DNA of 54,270 nucleotides, from NCBI RefSeq assembly GCF_016919725.2, contig NZ_JAJERH010000025.1, positions 1-54,270 of the forward strand. The letters are read 5' to 3'. This stretch comes from Virgibacillus sp. AGTR. GTDB lineage: Bacteria; Bacillota; Bacilli; Bacillales; Amphibacillaceae. The notes beneath the pieces are model-generated. The model saw only the letters and a list, made by a program, of their open reading frames with translations, ran no database searches and was not told where the DNA came from. Positions 24,927 to 33,239 of the stretch are shown here, in pieces; position 1 is the first letter of the stretch, and each line of letters begins with the position of its first letter. Made by a program: the position numbers and the translations under genes.

Positions 24927-25226
24927 TTAATAAGCCTTATTTCCGTGCTTGTAAGATCTACCTTTATTTCGTTCCATTTTTGTTTCGATAGCATCCTCTA
25001 AATCGATATTCTTGCTACCACAAAGGTCAAAGATACGAATGCATACATCGGCCAGTTCTTCCTCAAAATTTTCCTGATTACCTTTTCGATCAGCTTCTAA
25101 TGCTTCTGATACCTCACTATGGATTAAGGCAAGTAAAGTACCAGTTTCTCTTGGTTCATCATGCCAACCCTTATCTTTAGCTATTTGATATGCTTCTTCA
25201 CATAATTGATTAATAGATTTACTCAT
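24927..25226 (-). CDS. MazG-like nucleotide pyrophosphohydrolase
   Basis: 99 residues. EVSEALEADRKG (about 34-45) supplies the ExxE metal motif and EEELADVCIRIFDLCG (about 55-70) the ExxD motif of all-alpha NTP pyrophosphohydrolases. It probably hydrolyses non-canonical or regulatory nucleotides during phage replication. Complete domain, no fusion. Confidence 0.85.
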   Translation of the reverse strand: MSKSINQLCEEAYQIAKDKGWHDEPRETGTLLALIHSEVSEALEADRKGNQENFEEELADVCIRIFDLCGSKNIDLEDAIETKMERNKGRSYKHGNKAY

Positions 25227-25272
25227 TGTTTGACCTCCAATTTTTTAATATCACCCAGCATGATTTCTTTTG

Positions 25273-25755
25273 TCATGACGTTACGCCTTCTAGTAGTTCT
25301 GGATGTTCAACTGTATTTCCGATAATTTTCAAATTATCAAATTCCATAAACTGCTGAATAATAAACAACGGTTCGCTTTCATCGACAACCGTATAATTTA
25401 CATGTTCGTATTCACCGAAAGCGTACTGAACAATGGTGAAAGTCGGATTAACTACCTCGCTTTTTACTAAATCTCCGTAATAACAACCATCCTCAAATAC
25501 GACTTCAATTACTACTTTATTGCCTTGATTGTCTGTTATTTCCAAAAGGTCTTTTCTGAATATCTCCTCATCGTTATCGGTATCTAATCCTGTGTACTCA
25601 CTAATGGATTCATAATGCACAGGATGCTCTTGTATATACGCCAACTTGTCAGCATGATTCATATAAATATCATGGTATTCATCATTACCCGTAATCCACT
25701 TACCTCCATGCGCTAATGGTTCAATTACTAAACCTCTTACTTTAATTTCTCTCAT
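25273..25755 (-). CDS. YopX family phage protein
   Basis: 160 residues from the ATG at 25755 (AAAGGAGG eight bases upstream; an earlier in-frame ATG overlaps the site itself). MREIKVRGLV at the start, ISEYTGLDTDNDEEIFRKDLLEI (about 53-75) and the acidic GDLVKSE/VVNPTF segment are the YopX signature. YopX proteins form decamers in structures; their role is unknown. Confidence 0.82.
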   Translation of the reverse strand: MREIKVRGLVIEPLAHGGKWITGNDEYHDIYMNHADKLAYIQEHPVHYESISEYTGLDTDNDEEIFRKDLLEITDNQGNKVVIEVVFEDGCYYGDLVKSEVVNPTFTIVQYAFGEYEHVNYTVVDESEPLFIIQQFMEFDNLKIIGNTVEHPELLEGVTS

Positions 25756-25843
25756 TCCATTTCCTCCTTTACCTCCCATTAAGGGAGGGTTTGTTATTCC
25801 AGTAGCTTATTTAATTCGCTTTTTATTCGAACTCCGAATTAAC

Positions 25844-26017
25844 TTATATTGAATTTTCTCGCTTCGCTTTGTTGAATTTCTCTCTAAACCGTTCTAATAC
25901 CCATACTCTTTCATAGTGGTTTTCATCTGCAACCTCTAAACAAGTCTCAATTACTTCTTCTACAAGTTCATAGATACGTTCCATTGCTTCTTTATAGATT
26001 TTGCTTTCATCTGACAT
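25844..26017 (-). CDS. Small helical protein (57 aa)
   Basis: 57 codons from the ATG at 26017 (AAGGAAG upstream) to TAA at 25844. Highly charged helix: MSDESKIYKEAMERIYELVEE... with WVLERFREKFNKAK at the end. It sits among early genes. A second frame, ATG at 26076 (with AAAGGAG) to TAG at 25960 (38 codons), overlaps its start and may also be expressed; I rate that lower. Unrecognised. Confidence 0.6.
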   Translation of the reverse strand: MSDESKIYKEAMERIYELVEEVIETCLEVADENHYERVWVLERFREKFNKAKRENSI

Positions 26018-26072
26018 ATAATTTCTTCCTTTACTTCGTATTTTGTGTCTAATTTAACCTTTTCAGCATGAT

Positions 26073-26267
26073 TCATCCCTCTACTCCTTTCAATGCTTTA
26101 TCGATAATTTTGTTTATTACATATACATCCCAGCAATTGTCATAAAAATCATCCGAATTAACATACTTACTCAATTGCTCCAAAGTCTGCCTGTAGCGTT
26201 AATTTTCTTCTAAAAGATCATCATACTCAGATTCTTGAATAATAATTCTTCCTGTATAGTAATCCAC
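26073..26267 (-). pseudogene. Small early gene interrupted by an in-frame TAA
   Basis: From a GTG at 26267 with GGAGGTG upstream, the frame reads VDYYTGRIIIQESEYDDLLE then EN, stops at TAA (26199-26201), and continues open as RYRQTLEQLSKYVNSDDFYD to a TGA at 26073. The two halves look like one ~64-residue acidic helical protein. A single base change (for example AAA to TAA) would explain it. Either a nonsense mutation or a 22-residue peptide followed by nothing; the first is more likely. Confidence 0.55.
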
Positions 26268-26269
26268 CC

Positions 26270-26482
26270 CTACACCTCCTGTAGTTGTTCAGTTATCCTC
26301 ATGAACAAATCCCTGTCTCCAACATCGAGAGCATAATCTATTAAAATGTTAAGTATATCTTCATCAGTTACGGATGTTTCCACTCCGTATTCCAAGTGTG
26401 TATAATCTATTAAACTCATTTCTAACTTGAAAGATTTTAAAAGTGCACATTTAAATGCATCAAACTCATCGGCATTCCTCAT
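26270..26482 (-). CDS. Small acidic hypothetical protein
   Basis: 70 residues from the ATG at 26482 (AGAGGGG eight bases upstream); the longer frame overlaps the helicase gene and has no site. Sequence ADEFDAFKCALLKSFKLE... and VTDEDILNILIDYALDVGD is all-helical and acidic. It follows the helicase gene by five bases. Not recognised. Confidence 0.6.
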   Translation of the reverse strand: MRNADEFDAFKCALLKSFKLEMSLIDYTHLEYGVETSVTDEDILNILIDYALDVGDRDLFMRITEQLQEV

Positions 26483-26486
26483 ATAA

Positions 26487-27782
26487 TCAGCCCCTCTTTT
26501 TCTTCTCCAGTTCAATAAATTGCTGTTTCCATCCTCGGAACAAGAGCCTAAATTCATTCAATCCTGTGTTACGTCCTTTAGCTATAAATTGTTGGACCAC
26601 CTTCCCTTTACTATCAGTGTCTTGTGGATCAACCCATAAAAACTCAACTACATCGGCATCTTGTTCAATGGATCCTGATTCCTTTAACTCAGAAAGAGTA
26701 GGCTTCTTTGGGTTCTTATCGCTATCCCTGGTCATTTGAGACAACATCATGAAGCAACATTTTAATTCTCTTGCAATTTGTTTAGCTGCTTGCGTTACTT
26801 TCCCTATAGCTTCAGATCTTGTTTGTCCTTTAGCCTGTGGTATGTTCATAATCTGTAAGTAATCTACAGCCACCATAGCTAAATCACCGTATTTCCGTTT
26901 AAACCTTCGAGCAGTGGTTCTTACTTCTTCAATGGTTACTCCGCTGCTGTCCTGCAAGAATATGGGTAGTTTTTCTATTCGGTTATACGTTTCTTCGATT
27001 AGTGCGTATTGTTTTGGATTGAGTTCTTTATTTCTGATCCGGTTAAATCCAATACCTGTAATGTTGGAAACTATCCTATCTTTTAATTGGTTTTCATCCA
27101 TTTCCTGCGACCAAATAAGTACAGGACCTGTTTCAGCAACCCCCATTGCTCTTTGGAGCAATTTTGCTGTTTTCCCAACGGATGGGCGCCCAGCAGATAT
27201 AAATAAGTCGCCTCTATAAATCCCTTTTGCCCATCCATCAAATTGAGGAAATCCTGTTTCTATATACTCAACCGACTTGTCTAAAAGGTGATTGAAATAA
27301 TTCTGCCTAGTCTCTTGTAGGCTTCTCATTTTTCCTTTTACATCAGGTCTAATTTCAGCAGCTAAAGATTCAACTGCAGAAAAGTATTCCTCATCCGTTT
27401 CAAAATCTTCTCTTGCTAGATCGGTTATTTTATTTCCTATTTCGGATCCTCTTCTACGTATTGCTTTAGATCGAATAATATTTGCATGATGGACCACATT
27501 TGCAGTTGTAGGACAGGATTCTGCTAATTTTATAAAATACGAAGTATCTAATTGATCGGTTTTTTTGTACTTCACATATTGCTCTGTTACAGTTACTACA
27601 TCCACAGGGTAATCGTGTCGATCTAAATATTTCATTACTTTATAAATCTGCTGGTGTACTGGATTACGAAAGTCTCTTTCTTCAAGAAAAGAAATATCGT
27701 CAAGCACATTTGCATCTAAGAAAACCGCACCTAAAACCGATTGTTCAGCTGATATATCTTCAATCGTTCCAGTTGAATTCAT
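26487..27782 (-). CDS. DnaB-like replicative helicase
   Basis: 431 residues from the ATG at 27782 (AGAAGGA upstream; an ATG three codons earlier is possible). The N-terminal DnaB domain (SAEQSVLGAVFLDANVLDD) is followed by the RecA-like motor: Walker A SAGRPSVGKTAK (about 203-214), Walker B MVAVDYLQIM (about 305), the QMTRDSDKNPKKPTLSELKESGSIEQDAD segment and WVDPQD. A complete helicase that unwinds phage DNA, overlapping the replication protein gene by 23 bases and probably loaded by it. Confidence 0.92.
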   Translation of the reverse strand: MNSTGTIEDISAEQSVLGAVFLDANVLDDISFLEERDFRNPVHQQIYKVMKYLDRHDYPVDVVTVTEQYVKYKKTDQLDTSYFIKLAESCPTTANVVHHANIIRSKAIRRRGSEIGNKITDLAREDFETDEEYFSAVESLAAEIRPDVKGKMRSLQETRQNYFNHLLDKSVEYIETGFPQFDGWAKGIYRGDLFISAGRPSVGKTAKLLQRAMGVAETGPVLIWSQEMDENQLKDRIVSNITGIGFNRIRNKELNPKQYALIEETYNRIEKLPIFLQDSSGVTIEEVRTTARRFKRKYGDLAMVAVDYLQIMNIPQAKGQTRSEAIGKVTQAAKQIARELKCCFMMLSQMTRDSDKNPKKPTLSELKESGSIEQDADVVEFLWVDPQDTDSKGKVVQQFIAKGRNTGLNEFRLLFRGWKQQFIELEKKKRG

Positions 27783-28536
27783 CCGGATCATTTCCTTCTG
27801 CTATCCATTGTTGTAACTCTATATCTTTATCACGATGGTCTTTAGGTTGTTTTGGCTTCTCAGGCTGTTTTTGTGCTTTCATTTTAATGGCCAACTCTGG
27901 AAACTTATCTCGCAATTTTCTAGCTGAAAGAACGTTCGTTTTCCAAAATGAATCATTCACTACCCAATCCATAACTTCCTTTGCAAGCTTTTTATCAACT
28001 TCATCAATTTCAACCAACTTCCTCATATCGTCCGCCCAGGTTTGCATATTTGCTTTTTTAGTTAGATGAGGAAGTCCAGCATCTTGGGCTACTTTATTAA
28101 CAAGGTGATAGAAATAAACAGCCATCTTGTAATAGGTGTTATCTTCGTCGTACTTCCTTTTCTTAGTTGTTGGCTTTCTCTTAGGTTTAATCTCTGGAGT
28201 AGATTCCTTGGTGTTATTTTTATCTGTCCACTCTTCATAATTTTTGTTAAATGACAATACTCTAGCCCCTTTCTGACCAATCTCATTAACATTTATTATT
28301 TTTCTTTCAACCAAAGCTGTTAACTCTCTATCTACAAAGCTTCTGCTTTTTGTATCAATCAATTGCGCTAAATAGCTAGTAGACATTTCATATTCCTTCC
28401 GATTGAATCCGTAAGTATAACGCCATATAGCTATTACAAGCCGGAACTGTGTACCGTTGAGATTGGTCTTCATTATCTGATTCAAGATTTCATTGGCAAT
28501 CCGTGTATGCCCGTTATGCAATTGTGGATTTGCCAT
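27760..28536 (-). CDS. Phage replication protein, O-type N-terminal winged helix
   Basis: 258 residues from the ATG at 28536. The first ~100 residues (NPQLHNGHTRIANEILNQI, NGTQFRLVIAIWRYTYGFNRKEYEMSTSYLAQLI) are the Phage_rep_O winged-helix origin-binding domain. A Lys-rich linker (about 105-130) and a DnaD-like helical domain (about 130-215) follow, ending in a KQPEKPKQPKDHRDK linker and QQWIAEGNDPDEFNWND. It should bind the prophage origin, probably within its own gene as in lambda, and recruit the adjacent helicase. Confidence 0.85.
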   Translation of the reverse strand: MANPQLHNGHTRIANEILNQIMKTNLNGTQFRLVIAIWRYTYGFNRKEYEMSTSYLAQLIDTKSRSFVDRELTALVERKIINVNEIGQKGARVLSFNKNYEEWTDKNNTKESTPEIKPKRKPTTKKRKYDEDNTYYKMAVYFYHLVNKVAQDAGLPHLTKKANMQTWADDMRKLVEIDEVDKKLAKEVMDWVVNDSFWKTNVLSARKLRDKFPELAIKMKAQKQPEKPKQPKDHRDKDIELQQWIAEGNDPDEFNWND

Positions 28537-28550
28537 ATACAATCATCCAT

Positions 28551-28889
28551 TCATTTTTGTTGTTGAAATAATTTAGTAACCATATGTGCAAAGTTCTCAA
28601 TGTCTTCTTGCTCATTTCCGACATAAGGCTTGTTTAGCCAGAGTGTAATCATATTAGATAATTCATCCTGAATATTTATTTCAGGTTCGTATCCGTTTAT
28701 TAATGCCTCAATGTACTTACATGGGTTTTCCATAGCGAAATTCCGTAATATAGTCGCCTTTCCTCTTACCCGTGCTGATGGAATTGTCATAAACATAAGT
28801 GTTTTTTCATCATCCGACATACCATTCAAACATTCATGATGAAAATCAAATGCTTCAGCTACTTCTTTTGGCACTTTTACGCGCATCAT
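28551..28889 (-). CDS. Early phage protein of unknown function
   Basis: 112 residues starting with ATGATG (GGAGG six to nine bases upstream), overlapping the stop of the MBL gene by four bases. Helical: KEVAEAFDFHHECLNGMSDDEKTLMF, MENPCKYIEALINGYEPEI, IENFAHMVTKLFQQQK. The segment YIEALINGYE recurs in small replication-region proteins of Firmicutes phages, but I cannot name the family. Confidence 0.7.
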   Translation of the reverse strand: MMRVKVPKEVAEAFDFHHECLNGMSDDEKTLMFMTIPSARVRGKATILRNFAMENPCKYIEALINGYEPEINIQDELSNMITLWLNKPYVGNEQEDIENFAHMVTKLFQQQK

Positions 28890-29635
28890 ATAACCTCCAA
28901 TGTATAATGTTTATTTTCAATGAACCCTTTTTGATACAAGGCTCTTTTCGTTGTCATTTCTGCCAAGGCAGGAAGATTATTATTACTGCTTAAATGCGTT
29001 AAATAGATCTGTTCTCCCTTGCCTTGAATTAACTTGGATAATGCTGTAGCTGTCTGCTTATTAGATAAATGCCCTATATCTGAAAGCACCCTAGCTTTTA
29101 CGCTGTTAGGATAACTAGATGCTTCTACCATTCTTGGTTCGTGGTTGCTTTCTAAGATGTAGGCATTTGAGTTTTTCATAACATTTAACATGGGCTGTTC
29201 GACTTTTCCTGTGTCTAAACAAATTGATACTTTAAAGTCAGTTTTATGATTTGTTACTGTATATCCTAGTGGTCGATATGCGTCATGATGTACTTCAAAA
29301 GGAACGACTATAAAATGTTCCGGAGCTCCAAAGATTCCACCTATACCTATTTTGTTTATCAGGTGGGCTTCCACACTTTGTATGTCTTTCCATTCTTCCT
29401 CACCCGCATATACCGGAATGTTATACTTATTAGCCAACGGCAACCCTTTTGTATGGTCCTTGTGGGCATGTGTAATAAAGATAGCAACTACATTCGTTGG
29501 CACAATCCCTACATCAAGGAGACGTTTTTCAATCTTTGTTTTGGCTATTCCGGCATCCACTAGAATGGTAGATTTGCCACTGGTTAAGGCTATGCAATTT
29601 CCGCTAGAGCCGGAAGCTAGTATGTTAACTTTCAT
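28886..29635 (-). CDS. MBL-fold hydrolase, YycJ/WalJ-like (candidate exonuclease)
   Basis: 249 residues from the ATG at 29635 (GAGGGAAAC upstream). MKVNILASGSSGNCIAL start, THAHKDHTKGL (about 56-66) with the HxHxDH metal site, HHDAYRPLGYTV (about 125-136), CLDTGKV and ESNHEPRMVEAS complete a metallo-beta-lactamase fold closest to YycJ/WalJ. WalJ-type proteins are reported exonucleases. Set next to recT and an SbcC-like ATPase, it may be the resecting nuclease of the recombination module; this is inference. Confidence 0.85.
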   Translation of the reverse strand: MKVNILASGSSGNCIALTSGKSTILVDAGIAKTKIEKRLLDVGIVPTNVVAIFITHAHKDHTKGLPLANKYNIPVYAGEEEWKDIQSVEAHLINKIGIGGIFGAPEHFIVVPFEVHHDAYRPLGYTVTNHKTDFKVSICLDTGKVEQPMLNVMKNSNAYILESNHEPRMVEASSYPNSVKARVLSDIGHLSNKQTATALSKLIQGKGEQIYLTHLSSNNNLPALAEMTTKRALYQKGFIENKHYTLEVI

Positions 29636-30098
29636 TATTGTTTCCCTCATTATCAGTTACCATCATCGCGAAATTGGCTATATTAGCGCACCGTTTAGTT
29701 ATTTCCTGCTTATCCCTATTAGGTGGTATCTTTATTAACTCATGGCGTAACTTTTCAAGATTCAAGAGAAGAAAACCTGTTAAATCCTGATGATGATCTC
29801 TTTTCCAACCGCCTTTATGTTCGTTAGCACTTAACTGTTTTTCCATTTCAAAGGCAAATTTCATCACTTCATTTCTGGGATTCGGCACAGGTCTTGTTTG
29901 CTGTACGAAATTAGCCACACATTCGCCAAGCTCATACACCAGAATACAATCTCTATCCATACCATAGCGTAGAGCAATAAGAGTATCGTTATCATCATGA
30001 GTACCATTTCTATATGTGTGCATCTCTGAATTTTCCTCAAAAGTTTTCCTTGCATCTTTTACAAAATCTAAATGCCTTTGTTCTATTTGCTGAACCAT
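29625..30098 (-). CDS. Early phage protein of unknown function
   Basis: 157 residues from the ATG at 30098 (GGAGG seven bases upstream; the open frame to 30134 has no site). Helical with KGGWKRDHHQDLTGFLLLNLEKL and KRCANIANFAMMVTDNEG near the end; this C-terminal helix pattern recurs in dATP/dUTP-pyrophosphatase-like and unknown early proteins. Overlaps the MBL gene and the small zinc-ribbon gene. Confidence 0.7.
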   Translation of the reverse strand: MVQQIEQRHLDFVKDARKTFEENSEMHTYRNGTHDDNDTLIALRYGMDRDCILVYELGECVANFVQQTRPVPNPRNEVMKFAFEMEKQLSANEHKGGWKRDHHQDLTGFLLLNLEKLRHELIKIPPNRDKQEITKRCANIANFAMMVTDNEGNNNES

Positions 30099-30253
30099 TT
30101 GATTTCCTCCAATTCTTTCTGGCACCGTGGGCAAATACTAAGCCCACGGTAATAATTTTCATTTCCTCGGTTCATTTCATTTCCGCATAATTCGCACTCT
30201 GCTCTTCTTTCATATACAACAACATGGGGTAGATACTTATTCAGGTAGTTCAT
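30083..30253 (-). CDS. Small zinc-ribbon protein (56 aa) overlapping recT
   Basis: ATG at 30253 to TAG at 30083, 56 codons: MNYLNKYLPHVVVYERRAEC then ELCGNEMNRGN, YYRGLSICPRC and QKELEEIKWFSK. CELC and CPRC form a clear four-Cys zinc ribbon. The start overlaps the recT stop by a few bases and the stop overlaps the next gene, the tight packing expected of a real gene in this operon. Confidence 0.75.
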   Translation of the reverse strand: MNYLNKYLPHVVVYERRAECELCGNEMNRGNENYYRGLSICPRCQKELEEIKWFSK

Positions 30254-31127
30254 CGTCATCAGCAGCTTGTAACTCCTGTAATTCGATGTTTCTATCCAAC
30301 AATTCTATTAAGCCTATTAACTCTGATTCAGTAGCTGGATCACTCATCTTTACATTGTTATCTTCTAAATACTTACCGATCTTGGCATTTGTTGTTATTC
30401 CAAGTTGCTTAAATTTACTTTTCATTTCTTCACGTAGACTAGCAATCTTATTTTCAGGCTTTTCTTCTTTCGGTTCAGTAATAGTTTCTTGATTAGGTGT
30501 AATGTCTTTTCGCTCTCTTTGTTGATATTCAGGTATGCTTTGATTTTCATCATGGTTAATTGTTTCGTCATCAAATTCAAGTCCATATTGCTTTTTAAGA
30601 GCGCGCTGCTGTACATGTTTTCCAAACATATCAGCAGTCCATTTTTTCCAGTTATCTTTATTTTGACCAGTAAACATATGCCCTACTTCATCAATGTCCA
30701 TGATTACTGTTACTGGTCTGTGACCATCACGATAAGCAATTGAGTAAGCATCGATTATTTTTCCTCTTGGAAACCCAATCTCATGCTGAACAACTTCCAT
30801 TTCTTTTGTTTCCTTGTTCATTTCGATCTTAAATTCATCATTCTCATGCACCATCTGTGTATCTGGTGGCTGAAATCCATCTTTTTCTCGTGCTTTAGAA
30901 AGGTAAGCTTCTGCAGCAAATTGAATACGGGCTGTGGTTCCATATTTGATAAAAAATATTTCATTCTTGAATGGATCTAATCCATAAGATGCTGCTTTAT
31001 GTGCAAAGAGTAGAAATTCTTGATCGTTTGCTGTTGGAGCTATTGAATTACGCATTACCTCGATTACTTGTGGTGCAAAAGCATCCGTGATTTCTGGTGT
31101 TAATGATGGTAAGTTATTATTTGCCAT
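30237..31127 (-). CDS. recT: RecT-family single-strand annealing protein
   Basis: 296 residues from the ATG at 31127 (GGAGG nine bases upstream). NNLPSLTPEITDAFAPQVIEVMRNS, FLLFAHKAASYGLDPFKNEIFFIKYG, AEAYLSKAREKDGF and RGKIIDAYSIAYRDGHRP are RecT/Bet-type blocks. The C-terminal third (190-296) is an acidic low-complexity helical tail ending DDDELPE, a likely SSB-type docking tip. It anneals phage DNA during recombination. Partner genes: SbcC-like ATPase upstream and MBL-fold protein downstream. Confidence 0.88.
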   Translation of the reverse strand: MANNNLPSLTPEITDAFAPQVIEVMRNSIAPTANDQEFLLFAHKAASYGLDPFKNEIFFIKYGTTARIQFAAEAYLSKAREKDGFQPPDTQMVHENDEFKIEMNKETKEMEVVQHEIGFPRGKIIDAYSIAYRDGHRPVTVIMDIDEVGHMFTGQNKDNWKKWTADMFGKHVQQRALKKQYGLEFDDETINHDENQSIPEYQQRERKDITPNQETITEPKEEKPENKIASLREEMKSKFKQLGITTNAKIGKYLEDNNVKMSDPATESELIGLIELLDRNIELQELQAADDDELPE

Positions 31128-31287
31128 TGTTTGTTTCCTCCTTTTTTTCAAATAAAGAAATAGTTGCATCAAATTGCACTTTATTCAGCAGTAATAAAAG
31201 CTCTTCTCTCTCTTTACGAGATTTAAAAATCACATTTACATGAGGTTTCCGAGAATTAAAAGTTAATCCAAATTTAGTCCTGCTCAT
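31117..31287 (-). CDS. Small early protein (56 aa) between ATPase and recT
   Basis: ATG at 31287 to TAA at 31117: MSRTKFGLTFNSRKPHVNV, then IFKSRKEREELLLLLNKVQF and SLFEKKEETNNGK. The start overlaps the end of the ATPase gene and the stop overlaps the recT start, so it is placed as a coupled gene. Strand-helix layout; not recognised. Confidence 0.65.
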   Translation of the reverse strand: MSRTKFGLTFNSRKPHVNVIFKSRKEREELLLLLNKVQFDATISLFEKKEETNNGK

Positions 31288-32791
31288 CTACTTTGACCTC
31301 CAACTCTTTCCCAGCAACAACTCTGCTAATAATCAGTTGTCCATTAGGCTCTTTAAACTTGGTGATTGATTCGGCATTATCTACAAACACTGGTGCAATT
31401 ACTTCACTTTGTTCAGACAATACATTTCTTAATTCAAGCCCTGCTCTAATTCCCTCGGATAAGGAAAGTTTTTTATAACCTTTTCCATCCTTTTCAATTT
31501 CAAAATCTGGCTGAGGTTCATCAGATGTTTTCAATTCTTTAAACAACTTAATGGATAAGTTCTCAAACAGCCCTTTCACCTTCTCCGCCTGTAGTTCAGC
31601 TTCTTTTGCCTCGAAATCTTTTATACTATCAAGAATAAAAATAGACTCATTTAGCGATAAAAGGGTATGCTTTTCGTTGTTTTCAGCTTCAGATACTTGT
31701 TCTTGCAAACCTTCTAGTTGCTTATGTTTTGACATCTCTTGTTGAAGAGGTGAACGTTTTGCTTCAAGCTCCCTAACCTTTGTCCTTTGTTCACTCACAT
31801 CGATATATTCAAGGACTTTCAATTTCTCCTTTAGGGTATTACGCTTGTTGACAATTTCATTATGCTGAGCTTTGTATTCATCTACACGCTTTGATTTATC
31901 ATCTTCAACAGCTTGTATAGATTCTTCATCCAATGGCCTTTTACATGTTCTACACGTATCCTCTATCTTTTCATCACGTAGCTTCGGCCATCTCTCTTTA
32001 GACATTTCAATTTGGTCATTTAATGCTAGAATTTGTGATTGCAGGCTATTAAATTCCGAATTCTTTTCAGCAGCAGAATCTATCACAGATTCAAGTTCCT
32101 GGATCTCTTTTTTCAAAATGCTATCTTCTGCATTTAGCGATTCTAGCGGAACTGTTGGAGCATTATTTTCTAGCTGTTCTTTTAATGTTTTAGTACGACT
32201 CTGTGCTGCTATATATTGCTTGTTCAACTTATTTTTGTTTTCGCGATGGATTTCCTTCAGATTTTTCATAGAATGTTTCTTTACAAGTTCAGATAACTTA
32301 TTTCCCTGTGCTTCAGGTAACTCCTTAAACACTTGTTTATTTGCAGGAGCAGATACATACTGTAGAATCATTTTTCGTTGCTTTGTCCAATTTAATGTAA
32401 AAAAGTAATTTGGATTGAAAAGCGAAAGGAATAGATCCTTATCAAACATTTCTGTTAGTACCTCATTAAATTCAGTTGCCTTGCTTGGTACTTCATTGAT
32501 GTAATATTTTGCTTTTCCTTTTACTAACTCTCTACCTAGAAGCAAATCTTTACCATCAACATTTAAAAGTAGGGAAACCATTGTTTGATCCGCTTCGTAA
32601 GTTATGGGCGTTGGATCCAATTTGCTTCCTAATGCATCCATACCGTATAATAACCATGTAATAGCTTGAGGGATTGTTGACTTCCCTTTCGCATTGTCAC
32701 CAGTGATTACCGTGCGCTCGCCAAAGTTTACGGTTAATTCCTGGTGACTTTTGAAATTATTTAGTGTTAGTTCTTTGAATTTGATTTGCAA
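31274..32791 (-). CDS. SbcC/Rad50-like AAA ATPase (phage recombination)
   Basis: 505 residues. Start IKFKELTLNNFKSHQELTVNFG, Walker A TGDNAKGKST (about 31-40), long coiled coil (about 175-400) broken by a zinc hook CRTC (about 285-288), ABC signature KLSLSEGIRAG (about 440) and Walker B-like APVFVDNAESIT (about 465). It is a miniature Rad50/SbcC. No SbcD/Mre11 nuclease gene is nearby; an MBL-fold protein may substitute. The conserved Glu of Walker B is replaced by Asn (VDNAES), with Glu two residues later, as in other phage members. Confidence 0.85.
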   Translation of the reverse strand: MQIKFKELTLNNFKSHQELTVNFGERTVITGDNAKGKSTIPQAITWLLYGMDALGSKLDPTPITYEADQTMVSLLLNVDGKDLLLGRELVKGKAKYYINEVPSKATEFNEVLTEMFDKDLFLSLFNPNYFFTLNWTKQRKMILQYVSAPANKQVFKELPEAQGNKLSELVKKHSMKNLKEIHRENKNKLNKQYIAAQSRTKTLKEQLENNAPTVPLESLNAEDSILKKEIQELESVIDSAAEKNSEFNSLQSQILALNDQIEMSKERWPKLRDEKIEDTCRTCKRPLDEESIQAVEDDKSKRVDEYKAQHNEIVNKRNTLKEKLKVLEYIDVSEQRTKVRELEAKRSPLQQEMSKHKQLEGLQEQVSEAENNEKHTLLSLNESIFILDSIKDFEAKEAELQAEKVKGLFENLSIKLFKELKTSDEPQPDFEIEKDGKGYKKLSLSEGIRAGLELRNVLSEQSEVIAPVFVDNAESITKFKEPNGQLIISRVVAGKELEVKVDEQD

Positions 32792-32803
32792 TTTAGTTCC
32801 TCC

Positions 32804-33055
32804 TTACAATTCCAGTAATGTTTGTTCCAATAATTCAATTTCCTTCTCGACTACTCTTTCATATGCTTTTTTCATTTCATTCGCCAGAGATCCAGTTGAA
32901 GAATCAAACAAGTAATTTCCGTATGAATCATAGAATGTAACTCGGCCAATGCTGTTAGTTTCTTCTATATTTGATTTTAGTTTTTCGATTGTATTTACAA
33001 TTTTTCGTGCTTCTTTTGATCGTTTTTCCATATACTCCAAGGTTTTTCTATCCAC
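32804..33055 (-). CDS. Small coiled-coil early protein
   Basis: 83 residues from a GTG with AGGGTGAG upstream. Two charged helices (about 5-33 and 58-83) flank a beta hairpin (VTFYDSYGNYLFDSS). Not recognised. Confidence 0.6.
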   Translation of the reverse strand: MDRKTLEYMEKRSKEARKIVNTIEKLKSNIEETNSIGRVTFYDSYGNYLFDSSTGSLANEMKKAYERVVEKEIELLEQTLLEL

Positions 33056-33070
33056 TTAACTCACCCTCTC

Positions 33071-33133
33071 TCAAATAATTATTGCTATAATCAGAGCTAT
33101 AACCAATGCACCAGCAAAACTTCCTAGTTTCAC
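33071..33133 (-). CDS. Tiny single-pass membrane peptide (20 aa)
   Basis: GTG at 33133 to TGA at 33071, reading VKLGSFAGALVIALIIAIII. The start has AAGGAGGTGAGG directly upstream, the best ribosome binding site of the early operon. Almost all residues are hydrophobic, giving one membrane helix with a Lys at the start. Too short for routine gene finding; it may act on the host membrane. Confidence 0.5.
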   Translation of the reverse strand: MKLGSFAGALVIALIIAIII

Positions 33134-33146
33134 ATCCTCACCTCCT

Positions 33147-33239
33147 TCAATAAGTAATGATTAAGTAATAATTCCAAAGAGCTACAACAGCAAACAATAT
33201 TCTATAAGTCCATTTAGACTCTTTGACTTTTTCTATCAA
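33147..33239 (-). CDS. Tiny membrane peptide (30 aa), overlapping upstream stop
   Basis: TTG at 33239 to TGA at 33147: LIEKVKESKWTYRILFAVVA then LWNYYLIITY. The TTG overlaps the TGA of the upstream gene (TTTTGATAG), suggesting coupling. One hydrophobic helix with a basic N-terminal side. Confidence 0.35.
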   Translation of the reverse strand: MIEKVKESKWTYRILFAVVALWNYYLIITY

